From NCBI GenBank assembly GCA_025352795.1, contig JANXSF010000086.1, forward strand, positions 1 through 64,000: 64,000 nt of DNA. The letters are read 5' to 3'. The position numbers were made by a program, and so were the translations under genes. The notes under the pieces were generated by a model. The model was not told the DNA's origin and made no database searches. It worked only from the letters and a program-made list of their open reading frames with translations. Shown piece after piece: positions 34,310 through 43,452 of the stretch (its first letter is position 1; the number at the start of each line of letters is the position of its first letter). The DNA comes from Acidobacteriota bacterium. GTDB taxonomy: Bacteria; Acidobacteriota; Terriglobia; Bryobacterales; Bryobacteraceae.

Positions 34310-36724
34310 ATGGTTCGCTTCCTCATTCTGATGACCCTTAGTGGTGCCTTTTCCAGCGCCGCATCGATTGCTGAGAAAACAGTCGGCTTCACCAAGCTCG
34401 ACGGATTTTTTCCTCTCTATTGGGACGCAAAGGGTGGAAAGATGTTTCTTGAGATTCCAGCCCTCGAACAAGAGTTCCTCTACTACAGCTCATTGCCCTC
34501 TGGTTTAGGTTCAAACGATGTGGGGCTGGACCGGGGTCAAGTGGGCAATACTCGTCTGGTGCAATTTGAACGCAATGGCCCTAAGGTGCTGTTGATGGAA
34601 AATAATACCCACTTTCGGGCTACCACCAGCAATCCGGCGGAAGCCAAAGCTGTCAAAGAAGCCTTTGCCCGATCCGCCATTTTTGGGTTTACCGTGGAAG
34701 CGGAAACCGATGGTCATGTGTTGGTAGATGCCACCAACTTCTTTCTTCGAGATGCTCATGGTGCCATTGAAAAGCTGAAAGAATCTAAGCAGGGAACTTA
34801 CCGTTTAGAATTGGGCAGGTCTATGTTTTACCTTGACCGGAGTAAAGCTTTTCCACGCAATACAGAAGTAGAAGTAACCTTAACGTTTGTTGGAGATACG
34901 CCAGGTAACTTCGTGCGTTCTGTTACCCCTTCGCCAGACTCCATTACGCTACGCGAACATCATTCGCTGGTGGCGTTACCAGAGCCCGGATTCCGCATGC
35001 GTCGACAAGATCCACGTGCAGGCTTCTTCGGAATCGAATACTTCGATTATGCTTCGCCGTTCACTGAACCGATCAAGCAAAGTTTCATAGCGCGGCATCG
35101 CCTACAGAAAAAGGATCCCACTGCCGCCCTAAGCGACCCGGTAAAGCCTATTGTTTACTATTTGGATCCCGGTGCCCCGGAACCGATTCGTTCTGCTCTT
35201 TTGGAAGGTGCCAGTTGGTGGAAACAGGCCTTTGAAGCAGCAGGATTCAGCAACGCATTCGAAGTCAAAATGCTGCCTGCAGATGCTGACCCAATGGATG
35301 CCCGCTACAACATGATTCAATGGGTTCATCGTTCTACCCGAGGCTGGTCGTACGGGTCGACGATTGAAGATCCTCGAACTGGCGAGATTATCAAAGGTCA
35401 TGTGACGCTGGGGTCGCTGCGCATTCGGCAGGATTATTTGATCGCCGTGGGACTGCTTTCGCCATTTGAAGGTGGAACCAAAGAGTCGATTGAGGGCAGG
35501 GAAATGGCCTTGGCCCGAATCCGCCAGTTGGCCGCTCACGAAGTGGGTCATACGTTGGGGATCGCCCATAACTTTGCCGCCAGCGCGAATAAAGACGCTT
35601 CGGTAATGGATTACCCCCACCCGTTTATTGCACTGGGAGCGAATGCAATTCCCGATGTTTCCAAGGGATATCAAGGCGGTATCGGTGCCTGGGATAAGCT
35701 CGTTATTACTTATGGTTATGCAGAGTTTTCAAATCCAATGGATGAAGGCTCGAAGCTGCGCACAATTTTAGAGCAAGGGATTAAACAAGGTCTGGAATTC
35801 ATCTCCGATAGTGACGCCCGGCCGGAAGGCGGCGCACACCCCAGAGCCCACCTTTGGGACAACGGTTCCAATGCGATTGAAGAGCTGAATCGTATTCTAA
35901 AAATTCGCAATCGGGCACTAGCAAGATTCGGAGCAACCAATGTGCGCGAAGGTCAGCCGTGGAGTACTTTGAGAGACTCACTGGTCCCCATTTACCTGCT
36001 CCATCGCTACCAGACTGAGGCAGTTTCGAAGCTGATTGGTGGGGTGGATTATGCCTATGCGGTGAAAGGTGACGGTCAAAAGATCGCCGAAATAGTGCCT
36101 CCAGAGCAGCAAAAAAGCGCACTAAATGCCATTTTAGCGACGTTAAATGCGCAAAATTTAACACTTTCAGCACCATTATTGGACCTTTTGCCGCCCAATG
36201 CGTTTGGTTTTTCGTCTACTCGGGAGTCGTTTCGAGGGTCGAGTGGATTGACTTTTGATTCCCTGGCACCGGTGGAAGCAGCGGCCAACATCACCCTCAG
36301 TTTGCTTTTGCATCCCCAAAGAGCGCACCGATTGATGGAACAGCATGCTCGAAATCCTAAAGTGGATGGCTTCGCTGAGGTTGTCGAAAAGTTGATTAAC
36401 GCAACCTGGAAAGCACCTAGAAAGAGCGGATTGGAAGAACTAACGCAACAAGTGGTTGAATCCATTGCGATGAAGCGACTGATGGCATTGGCAGTGGGGG
36501 AATCCAGTTCCAGCCTGGTTCGAGCGCAAGCATTTCTGGAATTGGAAAAATTGCGAACCTACGCCAAGACTCTGACCGGAACGAGATTAGCCCAGGGTAG
36601 TTTTGCGGTGAAACAAATTGACCGGTTTATGGCTGATCCGAAACAGGTTCCTCTCAGCTTTGTGGAACCGCCGCCGGGGCAACCGATTGGTTGCGAGGAT
36701 TTTAGCGGATTAGCAATTCCTTGA
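34310..36724 (+). CDS. Secreted zinc-dependent metalloprotease (DUF5117/DUF4953 type)
   Basis: An 804-residue exported protein (signal peptide VRFLILMTLSGAFSSAAS). The catalytic site is HEVGHTLGIAHN: H410, H414 and H420 bind zinc and E411 is catalytic, a full HExxHxxGxxH metzincin motif. The N-terminal part (GFTKLDGFFPLYWDAKGGKM) and the C-terminal DUF4953-like helical region match the family seen in Bacteroidetes and acidobacteria. Substrate unknown. Its 3' end overlaps the convergent patatin gene by 23 bp. Confidence 0.85.
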   Translation: MVRFLILMTLSGAFSSAASIAEKTVGFTKLDGFFPLYWDAKGGKMFLEIPALEQEFLYYSSLPSGLGSNDVGLDRGQVGNTRLVQFERNGPKVLLMENNTHFRATTSNPAEAKAVKEAFARSAIFGFTVEAETDGHVLVDATNFFLRDAHGAIEKLKESKQGTYRLELGRSMFYLDRSKAFPRNTEVEVTLTFVGDTPGNFVRSVTPSPDSITLREHHSLVALPEPGFRMRRQDPRAGFFGIEYFDYASPFTEPIKQSFIARHRLQKKDPTAALSDPVKPIVYYLDPGAPEPIRSALLEGASWWKQAFEAAGFSNAFEVKMLPADADPMDARYNMIQWVHRSTRGWSYGSTIEDPRTGEIIKGHVTLGSLRIRQDYLIAVGLLSPFEGGTKESIEGREMALARIRQLAAHEVGHTLGIAHNFAASANKDASVMDYPHPFIALGANAIPDVSKGYQGGIGAWDKLVITYGYAEFSNPMDEGSKLRTILEQGIKQGLEFISDSDARPEGGAHPRAHLWDNGSNAIEELNRILKIRNRALARFGATNVREGQPWSTLRDSLVPIYLLHRYQTEAVSKLIGGVDYAYAVKGDGQKIAEIVPPEQQKSALNAILATLNAQNLTLSAPLLDLLPPNAFGFSSTRESFRGSSGLTFDSLAPVEAAANITLSLLLHPQRAHRLMEQHARNPKVDGFAEVVEKLINATWKAPRKSGLEELTQQVVESIAMKRLMALAVGESSSSLVRAQAFLELEKLRTYAKTLTGTRLAQGSFAVKQIDRFMADPKQVPLSFVEPPPGQPIGCEDFSGLAIP

Positions 36725-37658
36725 GAATCTTCAGATCCTCAGCTTTTTCACGAATCAAGGTTTCTGCGGTTATACGAAGTCGGCGGATGTTGCCGGGGTC
36801 GGTGTTGTCCATGGCACAGCAACCTGGTTCTAAGTTAGGTTGAAAGCGGAAGTAGCGATTCGATGGCAGCAATTGCTTTAGCTGATAATCCACCGTGGCA
36901 CTGACGCCGTCCAGCACGATATTCAAAATAGGTTTGGCCCATTGCGCCAGCCCCCAGGACTTGGATTTGCGGTAGGAAATGGAATCCGATCTGGAACCTG
37001 TGCCAAGTGAAACGACCACGAAATCCTCAGTGTGAGGAAACGTGCTCAGGCATTCGACAAGGGCGCATCCAGCAGGATTGTTGGCGTAAACGCCACCGTC
37101 AATCAAAGCGAAATAGTCTGTTTCAGATGCAATGCGGTGAGGTTCAAAGTACGTCGGCGCGGCCGAGGTGGCCCTGGCGACGTCTCTAATTGCAAAGTCA
37201 TAGGCAGGGTTCTGGCGGGCATTTGTGCTCTTAAAAAAGAACGGAAAATGACGTTCGATTTCGTAGGCAGGAATGAGGACATCAGTCAGGCTGTCCTTCA
37301 GACGAGCATCTTGAAAGTACTCGCGTAAGACCGATTCAATACCAGTCGATGGATACTTTTGATCAGCCAACGACCCCAAGGAGCGCAGCCGATAGCCTAG
37401 GGGTCTGGAGAAAATCCTGGCCGATTCCTTTTCGTAAATGGAGACCAGGTCAGCAGCGGAATGGGCTGGGCTACAGTCTGGCCCAGGCATTGCTAAACCT
37501 AGGGCAAGAATTCCACCGGTGGAGGTCCCGGCAATCAAGTCGAACAGTTCGCAAATGGGCTGACCAGTGAGCTGTTCTAATTTGGAAAGAATCAGAGACG
37601 GAATTAAACCGCGGACGCCACCGCCGTCAATTGAAAGAATTCGTACAGGTTTGGCCAT
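36702..37658 (-). CDS. Patatin-like phospholipase
   Basis: A 318-residue cytosolic lipid acyl hydrolase with oxyanion motif DGGGVRGL, nucleophile S46 in GTSTGG, and the Asp of the catalytic dyad in DGGVYANNP. It should cleave phospholipid acyl esters. Patatins also act as CBASS effectors, but no CD-NTase or other defence gene is near, so a housekeeping lipase is more likely. No signal peptide is seen. Confidence 0.88.
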   Translation of the reverse strand: MAKPVRILSIDGGGVRGLIPSLILSKLEQLTGQPICELFDLIAGTSTGGILALGLAMPGPDCSPAHSAADLVSIYEKESARIFSRPLGYRLRSLGSLADQKYPSTGIESVLREYFQDARLKDSLTDVLIPAYEIERHFPFFFKSTNARQNPAYDFAIRDVARATSAAPTYFEPHRIASETDYFALIDGGVYANNPAGCALVECLSTFPHTEDFVVVSLGTGSRSDSISYRKSKSWGLAQWAKPILNIVLDGVSATVDYQLKQLLPSNRYFRFQPNLEPGCCAMDNTDPGNIRRLRITAETLIREKAEDLKILKELLIR

Positions 37659-37804
37659 GTCAGGGCAAACTCTAGCACGTCGATGCTTGGTGAAAGACTA
37701 AGCCAAAAGGGCAACTGTTTGATTTCTCAAATAGTTAAGTCAGACGGGATGGGTTGGGAACGACTAAGCTAAATCAGGTAGCCACCTCTCGCCGATAACA
37801 TGTA

Positions 37805-39145
37805 TTATGTCAAATCGCCAAGATAGTCCAGCTTGCCTTTGCTATCGGCGAAGGATTCTGCCGGGATGCCCATACGATCCATCATCACCACATGAAGATT
37901 GGCTAGCGGCGTTTCTGGCTTATATTTTATGTGACGCCCATGGTTGAACAGCCCGTTACCGCCGCCGGTGAGTACGGTGGGCAGGTTGTCATGTTCGTGA
38001 CCGTCGCCCAAGCCGCTGCCATAGGTAATCATCATGTGATCGAACAAGGTGCCGTCGCCGTCTGGAGTGGCTTTTAGCTTGCTCAGAAAATAGGCGAACT
38101 GTTCCATTTGATAGCGATTGATGCGAATGCATTTTTCGATCTTTTCTTTGTCTCCGCCGTGATGGGTTAGGCCGTGGTGAGAATCTGGAATGCCAATCTC
38201 ACGGTAGGCCCGGTTGCTTTGTTCAATGGCCATCAGGAAAGTTGCTACGCGGGTGGAATCGGTTTGAAAGGCTACGGTCATCAGGTCGAACATCAGGTGC
38301 GTGTGCTCCTGGTAATCCTCTGGGATGCTGGCTGCGGGCCGGTCAATGGGAGGAGCCGACTGCGGTGGCTGCTTTTCGGCTCGTTCAATACGGGTTTCTA
38401 TGTCACGGATAGCGTACAGATATTCGTCGAGTTTACGGCGATCCGTTGAACCCAACTTACCCTGCAACAAACGAGCATCTTCCAAAACAGAATCGAGCAC
38501 GCTTTTCTTGTAGCGTTGTTGACGAGCTCGGCGAATTGGATCGGCATCCAGTTCCCCGCCCCCAAACAGGCGCTCAAAAACGGCCCTAGGACGCACTTCA
38601 GGCGGATTGGGAGTAGTTGGGGTCCGCCAGGAAATGCTGTTGCTATACGCGCAACTATAACCGTTATCGCAGTTACCGCCCTGAATCCCTTCTTCGCAAC
38701 CCAGTTCCAGAGAGGCGAACCGGGTTTGCCCACCAATCTTCTGGGCCATATATTGGTCTACTGAGACACCGGCTTGCAGGTCTTTACCAAAGGTCTTTTT
38801 GGGGTGGATGCCGGTGAGATAACTGGCACCTGCGCGACCATGATCCCCAGGACCATCGCCCAAAGCGCGACCACCGTTTACGGTTAAGCCAGCCAGCACG
38901 GAAATGTTTTTTCGATGGGCAGCCAATGGTTCCAGCACTCGAGGCAAAGACATCGGCAAGTCAGCAATCTGCCCCTGCGTTTGGGGAACCCACGACGGCA
39001 CTTGGACACCATTGGGAAAGTAGACGAAGGCCACTCGAGTGGGAGATTTAGTTTTTGCGACGGCGCTCATGGAATCGAGCAGTGGCAGGGCCAAGGCGGT
39101 GCCAAGACCGCGCAGAAGAGTTCGTCGGGATAATGGTTGGGTCAT
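37805..39145 (-). CDS. Tat-exported DUF1552 protein
   Basis: A 446-residue protein with a twin-arginine leader (SRRTLLRGLGTALALPLLDS). The body matches DUF1552 (FVYFPNGVQVPSWVP, LSVLAGLTVNG-like segment, GDHGRAGASYLTG, GSGLGDGHEHDNLP), a family from Planctomycetes and Acidobacteria almost always next to DUF1592 cytochromes. It may be a metal-dependent hydrolase related to alkaline phosphatases, exported folded. It lies 2 bp downstream of the DUF1592 gene, so the two form an operon. Confidence 0.88.
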   Translation of the reverse strand: MTQPLSRRTLLRGLGTALALPLLDSMSAVAKTKSPTRVAFVYFPNGVQVPSWVPQTQGQIADLPMSLPRVLEPLAAHRKNISVLAGLTVNGGRALGDGPGDHGRAGASYLTGIHPKKTFGKDLQAGVSVDQYMAQKIGGQTRFASLELGCEEGIQGGNCDNGYSCAYSNSISWRTPTTPNPPEVRPRAVFERLFGGGELDADPIRRARQQRYKKSVLDSVLEDARLLQGKLGSTDRRKLDEYLYAIRDIETRIERAEKQPPQSAPPIDRPAASIPEDYQEHTHLMFDLMTVAFQTDSTRVATFLMAIEQSNRAYREIGIPDSHHGLTHHGGDKEKIEKCIRINRYQMEQFAYFLSKLKATPDGDGTLFDHMMITYGSGLGDGHEHDNLPTVLTGGGNGLFNHGRHIKYKPETPLANLHVVMMDRMGIPAESFADSKGKLDYLGDLT

Positions 39146-39147
39146 AC

Positions 39148-41604
39148 TTACTTTTCTCCGTCGCCGCTTCGCATTTGAAATGGCTGGCTATTCACGATAC
39201 CTAACACAAGGGTAGAGAATTTGAAATTGTTTTGCGCGGCCTGCTGGCTGATGTGGTCTACGACGGACCGATCGTAACGCTCCAAACCGCGTCCCAGTGC
39301 AAACGTCATCAGCTTTTCGGTAAGGTTTCGGGTGAACGTGGCAGACTGACTTTTAAGAATTACCTTCAGGTCTTTGACGCCTTGAAAGGACTTGCCATCG
39401 GGAAGTATTCCCGAGGAATCAATCGGCAATTTGCCTTCGTGTGTGCGATAGGCACCCACTGCGTCGTAACGTTCCAACCCGAAACCGATGGGGTCCATTG
39501 CGTTATGGCAGGGGGCACAACTGGGATCTTTTCGATGTTGTTCCAGACGTTCGCGCATGGACATGGTAGTGGCCATTTTGGATTCATCCAGCACAGGAAC
39601 TTCAGGAGGTGGCGGGGGTGGCGCAGTACCCATCATATTTTCAAGAACCCACTTACCACGCACCGGCGGCGAGGTGCGCGTAGGGTACGACGATACAGTC
39701 AAGATGGCCCCTTGGGTGAGCAGCCCGCTGCGTTGTTCGCCATCCAGGCTGACGCGACGGAATGCCTCTCCGTCTACGCCAGCAATGCCGTAGTGGCGCG
39801 CTAGTGGACCGTTGAGGAAGGTGAATGGTGCATCAATAAAATCCAGGATGCTGCGGTCTTCTCGAATCACAGTTCCGACGAACAGGCTGGTTTCCCGACT
39901 CATGGCGTCCAACAGTTCATCGTCAAGGGTTGGGAAGCGGGCAGGATCTGGCTTGGTACGACCCAGATTGCGCAGTTGCAGCCACTGTGCGGCGAAGTTG
40001 TCCACCAGATTATTTGCTTTGGGATCTACCAGCATTCGGCGAACCTGCTTTTCCAGCACCCCTGGCAATCGAAGTGATTTGTTGGTGGCTAAGGTAAGAA
40101 GTTGCTGATCGGGCATACTGCTCCAGAGGAAGTACGACAATCGCGATGCCAGCTCAAATTCACTCACGCGATAGGACGGGTTTTTCAGCGCTGACGAAGA
40201 CGGGGGAACTTCTGTTCGAAACAGAAAGTTAGGTGAAGCAAGAATCGCTTCAAGGGCCAGACGGATGCCTTCTTCAAACGAGTCGCCATCTTTTTGAGCC
40301 ATGGTAACCAGGGCAAGTTTGGATTCCACTTCCTGGCGGGTAACGGAACGGCGGTAAGCGCGCTGGGTTAGATTTTCAACAATCCTGCGGGCGCATTGTG
40401 GCTGATGTTTCCCATGGGCGTGTTGGCAGATGAAAACTTTCTTGTAACTATCGGATGGTTCCAGACTGGGTTTGAAGGGTCCGACAATTTCCAGATAGTC
40501 AACGAACAATTGACGACGCATATCGGGATTGATATTTTGACGCGGATCCCCTAGATCAGCCAGTTCTGGGAACGATGCACGCAGTTTGCGCTCGCCTGCT
40601 TTTACAGGCACGCGGGCAATGAATTCTCCGCGCTGATAGCCGAATGCAGCGGTGCCTTCAACGACGTCGGTAAGCACCGTCTGGCCATCTACGCTGAGAA
40701 CAACTTGTCGCGGCGGGGCGGCCTTTCGCGCTGCTTCCAGAAACGCTTGTAACTCTACTCCTTTTTGCTCACCAACAGCCGTTGGCTCTCGATTCTGTTT
40801 CGTTGTTCGAAGATCAGCAGCTTTATCCGGTCGGAAATTTGCCACGCGGAGGCGGAATTCGTATTCAGCATCCACCGGAAACACCCAGTTCCCATACATT
40901 GCTCCGCGGATGGAATATGGGAAATAGTTCCCTTTGTTGAGAACATCATTGGCATCGGGTGAACGCCGGTTGAGAAGGCGCGCTAAGCGGGTGGGTTTTG
41001 CTGGGAGAGGTTCGCCGAAGATGGCCAGTCGGGAAACGCTAGCGGCGGAAGCCATGTACTTTTCCATGAGCATAGGAGAGACAGTGAGGACGTCGCCGAT
41101 GTTATCGAACCCGTAGCCGGAATCATCCACCGGAAATTCATCTGCCGGACGGACGGCCACGCCCAACAAATCGCGAATGGTGTTGTTGTATTCCACGCGA
41201 TTCAGGCGTCGGGCAGTTACACTACCGGGATTCAGAGCGGGACGTCTGTTGGAAGTGCCCAGAACATTTTCGATCCACTTTGTAACGGCAGCAACATCGG
41301 TTCGGGAAGGCTGAAGAGTGCCCGGTGGGGGCATTTTGGCGGTGATTAATTTTTCAAGAATGTTGCCCCAGGCATCCTTCTGTTGCAGAGCAAACGCCGG
41401 ATCGCGGAACGGGTCGAAGCTAAGGTTGGCGATTTTTTGTTTGTCGTTGTGGCAGGTGGAACAGTTTTTGGAAAGAAAAGGCTGGACTGTTTTCTGGTAG
41501 ATTTCCAGGGGATGGGCAACTGCGCTGGGCAAGCACATTGCTTCGAAAGCAACGAAAGAACAGAGGGTGAGCAAACTTCTGGACACTTCAAGATTGTACT
41601 TCAT
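39148..41604 (-). CDS. DUF1592-type secreted c-type cytochrome protein
   Basis: An 818-residue exported protein. After the signal region comes a cytochrome-like CxxCH (FLSKNCSTCHNDKQ). The DUF1587, DUF1595, DUF1592, DUF1588 and DUF1585 segments follow in the usual order (RRPALNPGSVTARRLNRVEYNNTIRDLLG; RAYRRSVTRQEV; SRLSYFLWSSMPDQQL; GSLLTQ-like LLTQGAILTV; then CAPCHNAMDPIGFGLE with a second CxxCH). The combination is typical of Planctomycetes/Acidobacteria and thought to act in periplasmic electron transfer or polymer breakdown. First gene of the operon with DUF1552. Confidence 0.88.
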   Translation of the reverse strand: MKYNLEVSRSLLTLCSFVAFEAMCLPSAVAHPLEIYQKTVQPFLSKNCSTCHNDKQKIANLSFDPFRDPAFALQQKDAWGNILEKLITAKMPPPGTLQPSRTDVAAVTKWIENVLGTSNRRPALNPGSVTARRLNRVEYNNTIRDLLGVAVRPADEFPVDDSGYGFDNIGDVLTVSPMLMEKYMASAASVSRLAIFGEPLPAKPTRLARLLNRRSPDANDVLNKGNYFPYSIRGAMYGNWVFPVDAEYEFRLRVANFRPDKAADLRTTKQNREPTAVGEQKGVELQAFLEAARKAAPPRQVVLSVDGQTVLTDVVEGTAAFGYQRGEFIARVPVKAGERKLRASFPELADLGDPRQNINPDMRRQLFVDYLEIVGPFKPSLEPSDSYKKVFICQHAHGKHQPQCARRIVENLTQRAYRRSVTRQEVESKLALVTMAQKDGDSFEEGIRLALEAILASPNFLFRTEVPPSSSALKNPSYRVSEFELASRLSYFLWSSMPDQQLLTLATNKSLRLPGVLEKQVRRMLVDPKANNLVDNFAAQWLQLRNLGRTKPDPARFPTLDDELLDAMSRETSLFVGTVIREDRSILDFIDAPFTFLNGPLARHYGIAGVDGEAFRRVSLDGEQRSGLLTQGAILTVSSYPTRTSPPVRGKWVLENMMGTAPPPPPPEVPVLDESKMATTMSMRERLEQHRKDPSCAPCHNAMDPIGFGLERYDAVGAYRTHEGKLPIDSSGILPDGKSFQGVKDLKVILKSQSATFTRNLTEKLMTFALGRGLERYDRSVVDHISQQAAQNNFKFSTLVLGIVNSQPFQMRSGDGEK

Positions 41605-41674
41605 GTTGTGGATGTTTGGGTTTCGACATAAGGGAAATCACCTACAGGACTCATAGGTCTTTTTTAGTCAAATT

Positions 41675-41693
41675 TACCCCCATTCGAGGGGTA
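41675..41693. promoter_or_regulatory. Inverted repeat in divergent promoter region
   Basis: TACCCC (41675-41680) mirrors GGGGTA (41688-41693) and is followed by TCTTTTT. It lies in the 233-bp gap between the DUF1592 gene and the divergent repeat-protein gene. It could be an operator or a weak terminator-like hairpin; no plus-strand gene ends before it. Confidence 0.35.
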
Positions 41694-41837
41694 TCTTTTT
41701 CAAACACTTATGGTACTCTATGTTTCACGAGAGGATAGAGTAGTAACTGTAGTAATGATGATACTCGGCGTAATAGAAAGCCCAGAACACTTGATTCGTA
41801 CGGAGATTTCGATAAAGTAAATTCACTACAAAATACG

Positions 41838-43394
41838 ATGTCATATCACGACAGCACTCCCCTGAGTGTCGAGCTATGCCGCAGTTCAATGGATGGAGCC
41901 GTCTTACTCCAACCTTTGCAAGCTGCCCCAATGCCGGCTCTCGCTGCATTTAATTTGAAGAATCTCGCACGGATCGGTAAACCTGGCCAACGATACCGCA
42001 TCATTGTGCGTTACAAGAAACCCAGCCTTCCACTTTTCGGTAGGCGCCTGCTGGCAGCCGCACCCATAAGACCATTGTCTTTTCGGCTATCTACTACTCT
42101 TATACCTATAGTCATACTACTTGGTGCTATTACTCTGATGGCCCAGATGGGTGTAACGTATCAGGCGTTCACCGATATTCAGCATTTTAATCGATCCTCA
42201 CTTTTCCAAACCTCACCACTTACCACCACAACCGCATTTCGTTCTGAAATTGCAAGCGAAGCCGTTCCACAACTGGACCAGTTTGCCAAGCGTTCTGGCT
42301 CCAATGAAAAGTTTGTACGGGAAGCGGCCATGGCCTACCGAAAAATCGCTGAAGTGCAAGGGTACGGGCGTTTGTCGAATCGAGGAGATGTGCCCAGTGC
42401 TGCGATCAACTTAAAAAAGGCGGTTTCGATTCTGGATGGTGTGTCCAAAGCGGACGCACAATCCTCTAAAGAACTGGCGATTTCGTTACAGCGTCTGGCG
42501 AATGTTTTGTCATTGGCTGGAATGAATGAACAGGCCAGAGCGTCGGCCCAAAGATCCATTGCTATTCTTTCCAAATTGAAGGGCAACACCTACGATCTTG
42601 AATTGTCCGCTGCCTGGAGCGAACTATCCAGCATTGAAGAACGAACTGGTCGCAAACAGGAATCGCTTGTCGCAGCACGACGGGCAATTGAAGTTTCGAC
42701 GGGACTTCCCGGGGATCGAAGAGAGTATTTAGCGCAAGCGTATCAAAGACTATCGGCGGCAATCAGTTCGGCACTGGGTCCAACGCAAGAAGCTTTGAAC
42801 GCCGCCCAAACGGCTGTCAACTTGTATGGCAGTGCGGGACAAACTTGTGGCGATGGTGTGGATTGCCGGGCTGCTTATTTCACAGCCATTGAATCGCTGG
42901 GTCAAATTCATAGCGAAGCTGGACGGCATGATGAAGTTCTGAAACTGGTTGTGGATAGCGAAATTGAGATCCGACAGATGGTCAGTCGCGATCCGAATAA
43001 CCATTTGCTGCTGCGACAATTGCGCCACCTCCAATATATGGCGGGCTTAGCGTTACAAGGCACCCATCGCATTCCTGAGGCTCTTTCCAAATATCAGGAA
43101 TCGATTAATACAGGGGTGCAGATGACAGCCACTAGCCTGAATACAGATGCCACTTGCAACCTGATTCAGGCACGGGTTCGCTATGCTACGTTGCTGGCTC
43201 TGAAGACACCGAAGGAAGCCGAATCAGAATGGAACGAGGCACGCAGATTGATTCAGCTAACCAGTTCAGCAGGAAATTCAATGTGCCTTCAAGTGGGTGA
43301 TCTTCCGAATCTGGAACGTTCCGACAAAGCACAAATTCGGGTGCCCATTGCTCTTTCCAAACTTCCGGCGCGCGGCGGAATGGGCGGGTTCTAA
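41838..43394 (+). CDS. Single-pass membrane protein with TPR-like repeats
   Basis: A 518-residue protein. Residues 1-85 are a basic cytosolic region with no known motif (ending FGRRLLAAAPIRPLS), residues about 88-110 are a hydrophobic segment (TLIPIVILLGAITLMAQMG), and the rest is helical with TPR-like repeats (AYRKIAEVQGYG, SLQRLANVLSLAGMNEQA, AWSELSSIEERTGRKQESL, LAQAYQRLSAAIS). The back half resembles the TPR sensor part of acidobacterial Ser/Thr kinases, but no kinase domain is present. Possibly a scaffold or a kinase-less relic. It is 58 bp before the amidohydrolase gene. Confidence 0.6.
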   Translation: MSYHDSTPLSVELCRSSMDGAVLLQPLQAAPMPALAAFNLKNLARIGKPGQRYRIIVRYKKPSLPLFGRRLLAAAPIRPLSFRLSTTLIPIVILLGAITLMAQMGVTYQAFTDIQHFNRSSLFQTSPLTTTTAFRSEIASEAVPQLDQFAKRSGSNEKFVREAAMAYRKIAEVQGYGRLSNRGDVPSAAINLKKAVSILDGVSKADAQSSKELAISLQRLANVLSLAGMNEQARASAQRSIAILSKLKGNTYDLELSAAWSELSSIEERTGRKQESLVAARRAIEVSTGLPGDRREYLAQAYQRLSAAISSALGPTQEALNAAQTAVNLYGSAGQTCGDGVDCRAAYFTAIESLGQIHSEAGRHDEVLKLVVDSEIEIRQMVSRDPNNHLLLRQLRHLQYMAGLALQGTHRIPEALSKYQESINTGVQMTATSLNTDATCNLIQARVRYATLLALKTPKEAESEWNEARRLIQLTSSAGNSMCLQVGDLPNLERSDKAQIRVPIALSKLPARGGMGGF

Positions 43395-43452
43395 ACTACC
43401 TATACCGATGTCCTGTTTTTCGTGGTGACCGAAGCGCGCGATAATCGTAGCG

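Noticed and set aside
36702-37658. Patatin as a CBASS-type defence effector
   Set aside because: No CD-NTase, ubiquitin-like or other defence gene is adjacent; neighbours are a metalloprotease and the DUF1552 gene.
41675-41700. Hairpin plus T-run as a true plus-strand terminator
   Set aside because: No plus-strand gene ends upstream; kept only as a low-confidence regulatory repeat.
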